Below, in pieces: positions 36,683-46,785 of a stretch of 64,000 bases of DNA. Under the pieces are notes generated by a model that was given only the letters and a program-made list of their open reading frames with translations, was not told where the DNA came from and did no database searches. Origin of the DNA: Burkholderia cepacia (GTDB lineage: Bacteria > Pseudomonadota > Gammaproteobacteria > Burkholderiales > Burkholderiaceae). Numbering within the stretch: the first letter of the stretch is position 1; each line of letters begins with the position of its first letter. The stretch is taken from assembly GCF_001039005.1 (NCBI RefSeq), contig NZ_LDWR01000069.1, positions 1 through 64,000 of the forward strand, read 5' to 3'. The position numbers were made by a program, and so were the translations under genes.

Positions 36683-37114
36683 ATGAAGAAGATCCTGATT
36701 GCCGCCGTCGTTCCTTTCATCCTACCCATCGGGTCGCAAGCGATCGCTGGTAGTCTGAACTGCGCCGAACGAATCCGGGCGATTCAGGCGCAGATAGACA
36801 ATGCGAAGCGATACGGTAATACGCATCAGGTGATCGGCAAGCAGGCCGCACTCGCACATATCAAAGCGAGTTGCACAAGCACTGGCCAATTTTCCAGTAT
36901 CGAGCGCAAGCTCGCGGACAAGCGACGTAGCGTGCGCAGCGCACAGGATGACGTCCATCAAGCAGAGGAGCGCTTACGTGAAGCCCAATCGTCAGCGGAT
37001 ACGAATGAGATCGAGAAGAATCGGAGGAAACTCGTCGAGAAGCAGGATAAGCTGCGTGACAAGACAAGCGACATGCGCGAAGTAGAAACCTACGTCGAAA
37101 CGCTGAAGCGCTGA
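36683..37114 (+). CDS. DUF1090 family periplasmic protein
   Basis: A 143-residue protein with a signal peptide (MKKILIAAVVPFILPIGSQA) and the DUF1090 pattern of YqjC-like proteins: two cysteines (LNCAERI; IKASC), the stretch NAKRYGNTHQVIGKQAAL, and a long charged coiled coil to the end. Function unknown; members are periplasmic. The ATG at 36683 gives the signal peptide directly; a longer upstream frame has no homology. Confidence 0.82.
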   Translation: MKKILIAAVVPFILPIGSQAIAGSLNCAERIRAIQAQIDNAKRYGNTHQVIGKQAALAHIKASCTSTGQFSSIERKLADKRRSVRSAQDDVHQAEERLREAQSSADTNEIEKNRRKLVEKQDKLRDKTSDMREVETYVETLKR

Positions 37115-37674
37115 TACGATACGGTCCCCGTCGGGGAAGCCCGTACCCAGAGCAACAGTGCCGGCCAATGCGCGGCCGGCCCGCGCATCGTCTGTGGCAT
37201 CACGCCAGGTGTCATCTGCACTTCGCGCTCTTAGAACCTCACGAGCGCACAAGTACAAGACTCATTCGACAGCACAGCAATGACATGCACAAACATTAAC
37301 GCCTCCCGTCGATATCGGTGCGACGTCGACGCACGGTACCGCGACAGCGAAACGAGGCCATTGTGCATGCCCTATGCGGGACCACGCCACGAAAGTGTCC
37401 CGTTCGGATGTTCGCGTCGAATGAGACTTCGACCGAACAGGGAACCATGCCAAGTGTGATGGCCTTCGACCGAATCGGCGATGTCAAGACGGATACAACT
37501 GGCCTTCACCGGCTGGCAGACACGATGTCGCCATCCCGTGCCTGATTGGGCTGCCAGCGATCAACTCAAAGCAGCAGTTTCGGTGGCACCGGCAGGAGAT
37601 CCATCGAATCCCCGTTACACCGTCAGACGGCGAGGCCACTTCGGTAGGACCAAGCTGCCTCCAGTTCCCCAGCG
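37115..37674. other. 560 bp without recognised genes
   Basis: A small hairpin (CCCCG/CGGGG near 37123-37135) follows the DUF1090 stop and may act as a weak terminator. Nothing else was recognised. Confidence 0.45.
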
Positions 37675-37977
37675 TCAGTAGTGGCACGCCTGGCCCGCGG
37701 GCCGACTCACCTTGTCCAGCAGATTTCGCAGCTTGACTCTTCCCGCGTTGAACTCTTCGGTGTATCGCCGCTTAGACACCAATTTCTCTGTCGTCCATCT
37801 CTCCATACTCGCGTCAGCTCGCAAACATTCGGCTGAAAGGGAAAATTTGGCAAAGTTGATCACGATTTGGTCGCCATCGCGAAGGACTGAACTCGGTCTG
37901 ACGCGCTGCATTTCCCAACCTAGGTCAATCCAAGCCGATTGAAGGGTGACAAAGCGCCTCCGCAACATCCATATCAT
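37675..37977 (-). CDS. Hypothetical protein downstream of the second sensor kinase
   Basis: A 100-residue frame from the ATG at 37977 (MIWMLRRRFVTLQSAWIDLG), or 122 residues from a GTG at 38043, which would start 9 bp after the kinase stop. It contains DGDQIVINFAKFSLSAE and a basic, helical C-terminus (KRRYTEEFNAGRVKLRNLL). No family recognised. Same direction as the kinase, so it could be the last gene of that operon. Confidence 0.35.
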   Translation of the reverse strand: MIWMLRRRFVTLQSAWIDLGWEMQRVRPSSVLRDGDQIVINFAKFSLSAECLRADASMERWTTEKLVSKRRYTEEFNAGRVKLRNLLDKVSRPAGQACHY

Positions 37978-38052
37978 GCTCAAGAGTCCCTCATCGAACT
38001 CACCTAGGCTCAGCGCCGGTAGGCTAAGCCCGCTGCGATCCACCCGGTTTGC

Positions 38053-41000
38053 TTATGGCGAATCATCTTGCGCATCTCCACTCGCCAGACGCCTCAACCC
38101 CAGCGTAACCGCTTCTTCGAGTGACGGCCAGGTTCGTTTGAGCGCGTCTTGGCCATTGTCACGCAGGATCGACTCAGCATGCGCACACGCATCCCGTGCA
38201 ACGACGTCACGAACCAGCGCGAAGCCACCTCGCATCGAATGTAGTTCGATCTTGATCGCGTCCATGTCGCCGCTCATCAGCGCTGCGTTGATTATCATGA
38301 GCGAGCGTTCTGTCGACGTGTGTAGTGAATGGCGAATCTCATCAGTGACCTCCACTTGGCGCACCGAACTCCTCTGCAACATCGGCGCCGCGGCATCACG
38401 CCCCGCGTGCCGCCGCAATGCCGCATCGAGTGCGTCGATCGATAGCGGCTTCAACACAACTTCCGCGACGCCAACTTTCTCACAACGCTGGCGGTCTTCA
38501 TCGGTCGCATGAGCGGTCATCGCGATCACCGGCACCCCTGTGCCTTGTTCGCGGAGAAAATTCGAGAGCGTGAAGCCGTCGAGTTCCGGCATCCCGAGAT
38601 CGGTCAACACAATATCGTATGGCCGTTCAAAGTACTCTCGCATGGCCTCGATGCCGTTGGTAACGATCGTCGCATCGTAACCTAGTGCGTCAAGTTGGTC
38701 GCGCAGCAGCACGCGACCCGCGGGATGATCCTCGGCGACCAGCACACGAATCGGCTCACCGCCTTCGCTTCCCTCCTCGCCAATTTCGTCCGCCACCGGT
38801 TTGGCGTAAATATCAGATACGGACGCTGGGTCAGAGCACGTGTCGAGATCCAGCAGCTCAGTGCGCCAGCCGGGCGGCGCATCCAGCAGCGGGAGCGTAA
38901 CAACGAAATTCGAGCCTTCGCCGAAACGGCTGTCGACGGAAAGTTCTCCATCCATTAGCTCGACGATACGCTTACACAGTGGCAGCCCGAGCCCAGTTCC
39001 ACCGAAACGCCGATACGTCGACGCGTCGGCTTGAATATAGACATCAAACAGCGTGGACATACTTTCCTTCGGAATGCCGACACCCGTGTCGCTGACGGCG
39101 ATCTCGACACGCTGGTTCCCTGTCCCGACCCGTGAGAGCCGCGCGTCTACCGTCACGGTGCCATGTTTCGTGAACTTGATCGCGTTACTAACAAGGTTTG
39201 TGACGATCTGCCGTAGTCGCACGGGGTCGCCGACATAACCATCGGTCAACTCCGGCGACACACGGCATATGAGTGTCAGATGTTTTGCATCTGCGAGCGG
39301 CTGGAAGATCGCGGCGACGTCTTGCAGCAGGACGTGCAAGTCAAACGCAATATGCTCAAGGACCATCTGGTTGGATTCGGCCTTCGACAGGTCAAGCACG
39401 TCATTGATCACACGCAGCAGCGCGTCCGACGACGACATGATCGTCCCTAGCCGGCGCCGCATCGAAACGGACATCTGGGCACGCTCCATCAGTTCAAGGT
39501 TGCCGATGATCGCGTTGAGCGGCGTACGGATCTCGTGACTCATCGTTGCGAGAAACGTAGATTTCGCCTTGTTTGCGTACTCGGCCGACTCACGCGCTTC
39601 GCGCAGCTTCTCCTCCATCTCCTTTCGGACTGTGATATCGACCAACGTACAAAGAAGTACGTCGACGCCACGATATCGCGTCCGCACGATGTTCACGGCA
39701 AAGTACACTACCCGCTGGCCGGAAACGTGGACGGCCACCTCCTGCATCATGACGCGCGGCACATCAGGCGCCCGCGTTCCGTCCTGATACGCATGCCAGA
39801 TTCGTTTGCCGAGCGACATACCCGAATTTGTGTCTTCGTACTGGAGAAAGGCGTCGTTGCGCACCATCGTCTCACCGTCAGCCAGCGACAGCAAAATAAT
39901 TCCCGCAGGAGCTGCACGAATCAACGTGCGGTTGAGGGCCTCGCTTTCAATCAATCGAATTGCCCGGCGGTTCGCGGGACGCAGTGCCCGCCGATCGAAG
40001 CGGACGATTCCGATCCAGAGAGTTGAAATGGCAATCAACGCAATTCCAGCCGTCAGGCTGACTGTCTCGAGGACGGCAGCCGCGACGCTCCGCCACGAGA
40101 GAGTAGCCATCAACATGAGATCGGAGCTTGGCAAGTAGTCCCCGATGACAAAACTGGTGCCGACGCGGCGCGCAGTCACATGATCTCTATACGGGATGCG
40201 CGCATGGTCGATTGCATTGGCTATCATCTCGCGGCTCGGTGCCACACCTACCAGCACATTGGCACGCGCATCGATCAGGGCATATTGTTCGTCGCCGGAC
40301 TGCGATGCGAGAATATCGTCGATAAGCGCACGACAGTTCATGATCGCCCAGGCGAACTGCTGCCCCTTGTCATCGTACAGGCGCTGGGCAAAGCGCAGCA
40401 CGCGACGCCCCAACAACGGATCGACGTGGGTCTCGATCAGGAGAGCATTCTTGTCCGCGTTATCTTGAGAGCCGGCGGTGAAGTTCACGTCCGATGGCGT
40501 GACTTGTCGCATCAGCGACTTCAACGAGAACCCGTGAGGCAAGGCGAGTGCGCGGTCGACAAGCTCGGGATTGAAAATGCCGAGGAATTCATCGTTGGTC
40601 GCGACCATATAACCGGATCGGCCTTTCTCGTTTGAAGTATTATTTGCCGCGACTTTGAAATGCGGTATAGCTGTCGAAATATAACGAGCATACTGACTCG
40701 CCGGATGCTCCGGCGTAACATTAGCTATCCCAACGTACCAGGCATGGCCGCGCCGATATCCGACTATGCGACCTTGGTCATCGGCGAACTTCTGCAATAC
40801 CTCACGCGGGACGGGCTCTGCCGCTATGAAGCGCCCCTGCGCAGTGTTGACGAATTGACCGAACAACGATTGTGTCGACATCAACTCAGCGTGCAGCTGA
40901 GCCTCTCGCTTCAGAAACTCCCCTCGCACCTGCGTGAAGTAGCCGAGTACTTCGAGCCGCGCAATGAGCACCACACACACTAGGATGAACACCGTGATTG

Positions 41001-41124
41001 CCACGCCGCTGCTGTACAACAAAGATTGCTGCTGACGCCGGACCCGGTCCGGTTCGTATGGTTTGCGACCTGCGGCCGCGATCCTGGCGCCGTGTCGCTT
41101 CGATTTTTCCTGCATGCGTATCAT
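38053..41124 (-). CDS. Hybrid sensor histidine kinase with receiver and Hpt
   Basis: A 1023-residue kinase. A basic N-terminus is followed by TM1 (about 37-58), a periplasmic sensor to about residue 345, TM2 (about 348-370), a PAS-like segment with VQ and RGVDVLLCTLVDIT, HisKA MSHEIRTPLN (H530), HATPase with LVSNAIKF and FGGTGLGLPL, a receiver with phospho-acceptor D842 (VLTDLGMPELDG), and a C-terminal Hpt with H962 (ELHSMRGGFA). All phosphorelay residues are present, so phosphate should pass H530, D842, H962 and then to a regulator. The RcsB-like gene 135 bp upstream is the natural partner. A start at 41115 is also possible. Confidence 0.93.
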   Translation of the reverse strand: MIRMQEKSKRHGARIAAAGRKPYEPDRVRRQQQSLLYSSGVAITVFILVCVVLIARLEVLGYFTQVRGEFLKREAQLHAELMSTQSLFGQFVNTAQGRFIAAEPVPREVLQKFADDQGRIVGYRRGHAWYVGIANVTPEHPASQYARYISTAIPHFKVAANNTSNEKGRSGYMVATNDEFLGIFNPELVDRALALPHGFSLKSLMRQVTPSDVNFTAGSQDNADKNALLIETHVDPLLGRRVLRFAQRLYDDKGQQFAWAIMNCRALIDDILASQSGDEQYALIDARANVLVGVAPSREMIANAIDHARIPYRDHVTARRVGTSFVIGDYLPSSDLMLMATLSWRSVAAAVLETVSLTAGIALIAISTLWIGIVRFDRRALRPANRRAIRLIESEALNRTLIRAAPAGIILLSLADGETMVRNDAFLQYEDTNSGMSLGKRIWHAYQDGTRAPDVPRVMMQEVAVHVSGQRVVYFAVNIVRTRYRGVDVLLCTLVDITVRKEMEEKLREARESAEYANKAKSTFLATMSHEIRTPLNAIIGNLELMERAQMSVSMRRRLGTIMSSSDALLRVINDVLDLSKAESNQMVLEHIAFDLHVLLQDVAAIFQPLADAKHLTLICRVSPELTDGYVGDPVRLRQIVTNLVSNAIKFTKHGTVTVDARLSRVGTGNQRVEIAVSDTGVGIPKESMSTLFDVYIQADASTYRRFGGTGLGLPLCKRIVELMDGELSVDSRFGEGSNFVVTLPLLDAPPGWRTELLDLDTCSDPASVSDIYAKPVADEIGEEGSEGGEPIRVLVAEDHPAGRVLLRDQLDALGYDATIVTNGIEAMREYFERPYDIVLTDLGMPELDGFTLSNFLREQGTGVPVIAMTAHATDEDRQRCEKVGVAEVVLKPLSIDALDAALRRHAGRDAAAPMLQRSSVRQVEVTDEIRHSLHTSTERSLMIINAALMSGDMDAIKIELHSMRGGFALVRDVVARDACAHAESILRDNGQDALKRTWPSLEEAVTLGLRRLASGDAQDDSP

Positions 41125-41259
41125 CCGATGTATTCATCACGTATCGCAAAGCAACCACTCGCGCAGATCCGATTTCATCCACAATGGTCCAGTCTGTGAT
41201 AGGTGAGCGAGTCAGTGGTGTCGCGTGCACGCCGTGCAATCGCGCAGGATCCGCATGCG

Positions 41260-41937
41260 CTATTCCTCTGTGAGAGGCGTGCCCGGCGCGGGCGAATTGG
41301 TAAATATTACCGCATCCGCATAGCGGAGTAGATCGATATCGCGCGTGATTCCGAGCTTCTTCATTGCGTTTGCTTTTTGCGAACTGATGGTCTGCTTACT
41401 ACGATGAAGCTGTTCCGCGATTTCACCCACTGTATTCCCGGCACAAAAAAGACGAATTACTTCGATCTCGCGTGGAGACAGCCGCCGCACAACAGGTTTG
41501 GCGTCTGCGTCGTCTTGAAGCAGGTTCTTGATGGCTGGAGACAGGTAATGTGCTCCTACATATGCGGCATGTACTGCCCCGATAATATGCGATACCGCAT
41601 CCGACTTGCTCAGGATACCATTCACCCCCTGGCTTTGAATCGCACGTAAGATGGTCGGTTCGTCGAGCATCGTTATCGTCACGATGCGCAGTGCCGGGTA
41701 GCGGCGCTGCAGGAACGACAGCAGTGCGAGTCCGTCACCGTACTTGCCGCCCGGCATCACGTAGTCAAGCAGCAGCACATCACAGGGATGGTCATCAAGG
41801 GCCGCGACCAACTCTGTTGAGTTGGAAACTGTCTGCACGATTTTGATCGTGCTGTTTCTCTCGAACGCTTGTGCGATCCCAAGTGCCGAGGCCGGATGAT
41901 CGTCCGCCACCATCACGCGCAAAAAGAATTCCTTCAT
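41260..41937 (-). CDS. RcsB-like NarL-family response regulator
   Basis: A 225-residue regulator: receiver with VADDHP, phospho-acceptor D58 (LLLDYVMPGGKYGDG) and a C-terminal LuxR-type HTH (LSPREIEVIRLFCAGNTVGE; TISSQKANAMKKLG). The PGxKYGDG loop and the TISSQK...AMxKLG helix are marks of RcsB. Ribosome site AAGGAAACGG precedes the ATG. It lies between the kinase gene and the fimbrial usher, all in the same direction, so control of the fimbriae is likely but inferred. Confidence 0.9.
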   Translation of the reverse strand: MKEFFLRVMVADDHPASALGIAQAFERNSTIKIVQTVSNSTELVAALDDHPCDVLLLDYVMPGGKYGDGLALLSFLQRRYPALRIVTITMLDEPTILRAIQSQGVNGILSKSDAVSHIIGAVHAAYVGAHYLSPAIKNLLQDDADAKPVVRRLSPREIEVIRLFCAGNTVGEIAEQLHRSKQTISSQKANAMKKLGITRDIDLLRYADAVIFTNSPAPGTPLTEE

Positions 41938-42413
41938 GATTCCGTTTCCTTAATGACATCGGGTACGTAGCCCGTTTGTCGACTCAGCCGACAAACGTAC
42001 TCGTGCCGTCATGTGGAAGAATAGCTACTTTCGATCCGCTGAATAGAATGTGACCGATAACGAGAAAAAAGTAGCGTCGATTTCCCCTACTGTGTCGACT
42101 AACCCGTCGACTTTCCTTGGTTGGGTGACCGGCGCGCCTCATCGAACGCACAAATAGACTCGCGTCCCACGCACTGATGTGCCACTGAAACATCTGGCAA
42201 AACACGGCTAACTGCCGTCGAAGCTCCGCAGTTGACTCCAGCGATCCGCCTGCAGGGCGGCGGTCGAAACACCGCTGTGGATGCGCCGAACGCACCGCCA
42301 CAGAACGCGGAAGGAGCGCCCGCCGAACGATTCAGGCGAGCGATCATTCCATCGTAATGTGTCTCGCCGGCCGCCTGGTTCCGCATCGAATATCAGGAGT
42401 TATGCCACAAGCA
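41938..42413. other. Intergenic region between usher and regulator
   Basis: About 475 bp. The right side follows the usher stop, the left side must contain the promoter of the RcsB-like gene. A small inverted repeat is visible around 42246-42270 (CTGCAGGGCGG and flanks), nothing stronger. Confidence 0.4.
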
Positions 42414-45020
42414 CTACTGGCCTGCGACGCACGTCGAATAGAGTTGGCGCAGGCCACGAGCAGCCGAACCACGTTTCGCAATCGGGAGCGTGTACTGAAT
42501 CGAGCATATTTGGTCGCCCGCGTCGTTCCATCGCACCGTTAACGTGCCACTGTCATCGAGCCCGCGTGCGAGGATCCGACTGCCTTGGCCGACGACGCCA
42601 ACTTCGATGCCCTGATCATCGACGACCGCCGCGCCGAACGGCAGTGCGCTGCCGTCGCTGAGGTGTGCATCGATCAAAGCCGACTTACCCGACACCGTTG
42701 AAAATTCGATCAGCGGTACGGCGCCCGCGCGGGGTGCGACCTGCTGCGTCGTCGCCTTCAACTCTACGTCGGTAGACAGGCCTTCTGGGTTAAGCTCGAC
42801 CGAATTCAGCGAATACGGCGTTAGGAACGGAACGATCGCGTAGCCGCGCCCGTCGACGCGCGCGCCCGGCGAATTCATCACACGCGCGCCGGCTGCATCG
42901 TCCGCCTTGACGATCGCGAAGGTTTCCGACAACGGCTGCGACAGGGTGATCCCGCCGCGGTGTGCAACCATCCCGCCACGGATGCCAATCGAACCCTGCT
43001 GGTATCCCGATCCCGCGCCAGCCGTCGCCGACAGTTCGCCGAACGCGCCACGATAGACGACACTGCCGCTGCCGTCGTTGCTCGCGTTTCCGGTACCCGA
43101 CGCCCGGTTCGCGGTGACGCTGTACGACACATTTTCGTCGCGACCCGCCGAACCCGAGATTGTCGCGAGCGCCTGGTTCTCGCCGGTCGTGCTGTGCGAG
43201 AAGCTTGTCGTGGCCGTCACCGGGGAAGTGCGGCCAAGCGGGATCGTCGCGCTCACGTAGTACTGCGTGTCGCTGCGACCCATGCTGTTTTGCTGACGCA
43301 ACACCGATACGCCATAGGTAATGCGTTTGAACGTATTCGAGTACGTGGCCGAATACGTGATGTCGGTACCGGCGCGGTTCCAGTAACTCGTCGCGGATGC
43401 GCTGAGCCCAAGTCGCCCCCGGCGTTCGCCGAAGGCTTGGTTGACCGTCAGCGACGTACGGCTGCGCTGCCGCGCGACCGAATCGACGGGCCCGCCGTTC
43501 GCGACGCGCTCGCGCGCGAGCATCGCGTCGTTCAGTCCGAAGAAGCCGCTCGTCGAGTAGCGATACGCAGCGAGCGCGACGTCGGTCTGCGTCTGCGTGA
43601 TCGACTTCGCATAGCTGAGCCGGGCGCTGGTGCCGCTGAAGCGTTTCATGCCCGGTACCGACGTGCTCGCCTGCGTGACATCGAAGCCGAACGCGCCATA
43701 TCGCGTGTTGAGCGCGACACCGATCATGCCCGACAGGTATCCTTGCGCGACGGTCGCGCCAGTGTATCCCGTCACCATATTCGTCAGGCCCTGCTGCCAC
43801 GTCGCCTGCACGAATAGCGGACTGCGGTCGCTCTGCGTGTCGCGGACCGTACCCGCGACGAAACTGTAGCGGTGAACGCCAGGTCGCAACGACATCGGCA
43901 CGGCCGCATATGGCACACTGAATTGATGGACCGATCCGTCGGCTTCGGTCACTTGCACGATCAGGTCGCCGCCATAGCCCGTCGGATACAGGTCGTCGAT
44001 TTCGAACGCGCCCGGGGCGACCGTCGTTTCGTAAATCGTCAACCCGTTCTGACTTATCTTCACCTTCGCGTTGCTATTCGCGACGCCCCGCACGACGGGT
44101 GCGAAGCCGCGCACCGAGTCCGGCAGCATCCGGTCGTCCGACGCGAGCTGTACGCCACGGAATTGCGTCGAATCGAACAGCTCGCCCGACGTGTACGATT
44201 CGCCGACTGTAAGCTGGGACTTCAGCGCAGTGAGGTCGCGCCGCGCATATGTCGCAATGTCCTGATAGCGCCCAGCACCGCCCGTCGACCAGCTATACGA
44301 GCCCTCGTGACGAAAATGCCATGCGCCAACGTTGACGCCACTCGTCAGTCCGACGTAGCCCTGCGTGAGCGTCGGGCCCCCGTTGCTGCGGCGGCTGTAC
44401 ACGTTCGCGTTGTAGTTGAGTATGCCGGCCGTGACGCCGTTGTCCCATCGCTCGGGACCCACGTAGCCACGCGGGCTACGGCGCAGCGCTGTCTGCGGGA
44501 TACTGAGGCGCAGACGCTGCTCGCCGAATTCGAACTCTGCACGGGCGTCGGGGATCGCGCTACCCACTTCGACGCACGCGCGATCGTCGCGCAGTCGCGA
44601 CAGCACGCCTGGCACGAGCCGATCTACATCGACACCAATCGCTTCCAATTGCGCTTCGTCGAAGCACGGCTGTGCGTCGGCCGATTGCGCAGACGCACGG
44701 AACGTGATCTGCATCGTCGCGGCGAGGTTTTCGTTCACGTATACGTCGGCGCCATATGTGCCTGGCGCAGTCGTGTTCCCCTTTTCAAACCGTGACACGT
44801 CGACCTGCCCGCGGGTATCCCGAGACAAGAACCCACTGTCGAACTCCACGCTCACCACCTGCGTAGCAGCTGTTAGCGATTCGGCATGCAAGTCGGAATG
44901 TACGGTCGCGGCATCCGCGTGGGCCGTCCAGCCCGCGAGCGCGGACAGCACCATCGAATAGAGTACATTCTGACGTGGCATACGGAGTGTGCTTTCGTTC
45001 GCTTGGGAAAATAGGTTCAT
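42414..45020 (-). CDS. Fimbrial outer-membrane usher (cluster 1)
   Basis: An 868-residue FimD/PapC-family usher. Signal region to about residue 38, N-terminal subunit-binding domain (VEFDSGFLSRDT, VDVSRFEKGN), the 24-strand pore with plug, typical motifs RGFAPVVRGVANSNA and IDDLYPTGYGGDL, and C-terminal domains with a cysteine pair (DQICSIQYTL ... LYSTCVAG). It assembles subunits delivered by the chaperone into a pilus. An ATG at 44981 would leave a cleaner signal peptide (MPRQNVLYSMVLSALAG), so the first 13 residues are uncertain. It is the last gene of the cluster. Confidence 0.93.
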   Translation of the reverse strand: MNLFSQANESTLRMPRQNVLYSMVLSALAGWTAHADAATVHSDLHAESLTAATQVVSVEFDSGFLSRDTRGQVDVSRFEKGNTTAPGTYGADVYVNENLAATMQITFRASAQSADAQPCFDEAQLEAIGVDVDRLVPGVLSRLRDDRACVEVGSAIPDARAEFEFGEQRLRLSIPQTALRRSPRGYVGPERWDNGVTAGILNYNANVYSRRSNGGPTLTQGYVGLTSGVNVGAWHFRHEGSYSWSTGGAGRYQDIATYARRDLTALKSQLTVGESYTSGELFDSTQFRGVQLASDDRMLPDSVRGFAPVVRGVANSNAKVKISQNGLTIYETTVAPGAFEIDDLYPTGYGGDLIVQVTEADGSVHQFSVPYAAVPMSLRPGVHRYSFVAGTVRDTQSDRSPLFVQATWQQGLTNMVTGYTGATVAQGYLSGMIGVALNTRYGAFGFDVTQASTSVPGMKRFSGTSARLSYAKSITQTQTDVALAAYRYSTSGFFGLNDAMLARERVANGGPVDSVARQRSRTSLTVNQAFGERRGRLGLSASATSYWNRAGTDITYSATYSNTFKRITYGVSVLRQQNSMGRSDTQYYVSATIPLGRTSPVTATTSFSHSTTGENQALATISGSAGRDENVSYSVTANRASGTGNASNDGSGSVVYRGAFGELSATAGAGSGYQQGSIGIRGGMVAHRGGITLSQPLSETFAIVKADDAAGARVMNSPGARVDGRGYAIVPFLTPYSLNSVELNPEGLSTDVELKATTQQVAPRAGAVPLIEFSTVSGKSALIDAHLSDGSALPFGAAVVDDQGIEVGVVGQGSRILARGLDDSGTLTVRWNDAGDQICSIQYTLPIAKRGSAARGLRQLYSTCVAGQ

Positions 45021-45184
45021 GGTCGATTTATTATTTAGTTAGTTATACGAATATATTGATGGATCGCTCCGCAGGAAGAATTTCCAGATACCAACAACCA
45101 GGGTCGAATGGCCTACGATCGAGTCGCCAGACCACGCCATCGACTCGCCGCGCGAACCACTGGGATTCCACGCATCGCAGTCAA

Positions 45185-45943
45185 TCAGTTGTGCGTCGCT
45201 CCTCCAACCCTACTGTGTTTAAGCGGCCTGACGGTGCCCCAATCGTCGATATAGCTATATTCGACGACTGCGCTCGCGGGTGCGACCACGTCTGCCGGCA
45301 GCGGAAACTCCGTCGTTTCACCCGGCCGCACGAAATTCGGTTTCAGTTCATGCTTTTGGCCACCTACGTCGACATTGACTACACCGAGGTTCACGACGTA
45401 CGGCGACGGATTGGATGCCTCCACCGCATATCCACTGCCGCCCATCTGGCGTACAAGCTTCCATTTCAATTGATCTGCCGCCGCCTCGGGATGCCCGGTT
45501 AGGCCGCTCGGGCGATACATCACCTTGATTCTTGACCGGAACGCGAGTTGGACTCTATTCGCGGAATCTTCGACACTCGCTTTCGGCGGAATCTCCAGCA
45601 CATTGAGCCAGAACAGCGATTCGCGATCTGCGGGTAACGACTCCTGCGTCTGAATCAGGCGCAACGATTGCCCCTTACCAGCATCGAGCCGAAACATTGC
45701 CGGCGTAAGCACGAACGGCACCGAAATCTGCTCCGGCGCTTCCTTCTCGTTGCCGGTATCAATCCATGTCTGAACGAGCGCAGGCGCATTGCCATCGTTC
45801 ATCAGGCGCACGGTTACTTCACGGCTGTCGCCAGGAAAGATCACGCGGGTACCAGTAATGACGACGCTGGCATGCGCGCCCCCGCTCCATAGTGTTGCCA
45901 ATAATGCGAACGCGGCCGCCGCCTTCGGTAGATTCCAGTTCAT
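45185..45943 (-). CDS. Periplasmic fimbrial chaperone (cluster 1)
   Basis: A 252-residue PapD-like chaperone with signal peptide (AFALLATLWSGGAHA), an N-terminal Ig domain with the anchoring arginine (TGTRVIF) and lysine (RSRIKVMYRP), and the family signature ESLFWLNVLEIPPK. It stabilises subunits by donor-strand complementation in the periplasm and hands them to the usher. GGAAG lies ahead of the ATG. It is 107 bp after the major subunit and 164 bp before the usher. Confidence 0.93.
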   Translation of the reverse strand: MNWNLPKAAAAFALLATLWSGGAHASVVITGTRVIFPGDSREVTVRLMNDGNAPALVQTWIDTGNEKEAPEQISVPFVLTPAMFRLDAGKGQSLRLIQTQESLPADRESLFWLNVLEIPPKASVEDSANRVQLAFRSRIKVMYRPSGLTGHPEAAADQLKWKLVRQMGGSGYAVEASNPSPYVVNLGVVNVDVGGQKHELKPNFVRPGETTEFPLPADVVAPASAVVEYSYIDDWGTVRPLKHSRVGGATHN

Positions 45944-46050
45944 TTGTCTTCCGTTGGAATTATGTGCCGACGATCACTCCGCATGGAGGTGGCCGACGTG
46001 AGTATTGGTTGGATGCCGCCCGGCACTGCGCCAGGCGGCCCATTGGCGGA

Positions 46051-46626
46051 TTACTGGTAATCGAGCGAGTACTGCACACGCGTGTTTGCCGAACCGGCGG
46101 CTGATTTGCCGGTGGCGTAGTACTCCGCGAAGTAATTCAGCGTTGCGCCGCCGTCAGTCAGCGCAACAACTTGCGAATTCTGCTGCGCCCCCGGGTAACC
46201 CGCGGCGATCGGTTGCTGCTTGTCGTTCAGTAGATTGATCTGGACGTTTGCCGCCACCTTGTCTTCGGCACCGGCAGACACAAGATTCAGGCGGCCGCTA
46301 CCGCCGTCGACCGTGTCTCCAGCCTCGAAGACGGTCGACACTTTGGTCGAATCACCCGTGCAACCGCTCAGCACGATCGAAAACGGCGTGCGACCTGCAA
46401 CATTGCCTGCGTTCGCGAGTGCGCTCGCAGATACGCTGGGCAGTTTCACGGTCATGTTTTTGTTGCCAGTGGCGCCGCCACCTGCACCGATCGAACAGGT
46501 TGTCGACAACACCTTGCCGGTGAACGCGATTTCGCCATCGGCCGCCATTGCGGGGGACATCGACACAAGGATACCTACCGCTGCCATTCCCTGAACAATA
46601 CGAGCGACGTTGATTTTGTTCCGCAT
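46051..46626 (-). CDS. Fimbrial major subunit, type 1 pilin family (cluster 1)
   Basis: A 191-residue pilin. Signal peptide (MAAVGILVSMSPAMA), then GEIAFTGKVLSTTC with the first cysteine, VLSGCTG with the second, and a C-terminal YSLDYQ, whose penultimate tyrosine is the usual chaperone-recognition residue. It should form the pilus shaft. Its 5' region carries inverted repeats (46741-46785). Confidence 0.93.
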   Translation of the reverse strand: MRNKINVARIVQGMAAVGILVSMSPAMAADGEIAFTGKVLSTTCSIGAGGGATGNKNMTVKLPSVSASALANAGNVAGRTPFSIVLSGCTGDSTKVSTVFEAGDTVDGGSGRLNLVSAGAEDKVAANVQINLLNDKQQPIAAGYPGAQQNSQVVALTDGGATLNYFAEYYATGKSAAGSANTRVQYSLDYQ

Positions 46627-46740
46627 GTGATTACCTCAAATATGATTGAATAGAAACGTTGATTCGAAAGCAACTCGCAATAAAATAATTACGAATCACA
46701 TTTCAATAACTATTATCCATATCCGGTGAAGTGATGGATA

Positions 46741-46785
46741 TTTGACAAGTACGGATTTGTCAAAATATTGCCTCGTACTTGTACG
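46741..46785. promoter_or_regulatory. Cluster of inverted repeats upstream of pilin 1
   Basis: TTTGACAA (46741-46748) and TTGTCAAA (46757-46764) form one inverted repeat; ACAAGTACG (46745-46753) is inverted as CGTACTTGT (46774-46782); and CGTACTTGTACG (46774-46785) is itself a palindrome. The site lies 115-160 bp before the pilin start. It looks like a binding region for a dimeric regulator. Confidence 0.55.

Noticed and set aside
42790..43800. 336-codon frame on the minus strand inside the cluster 1 usher
   Set aside because: Shadow frame of the usher with low-complexity arginine-rich translation; the usher frame is complete and well conserved.
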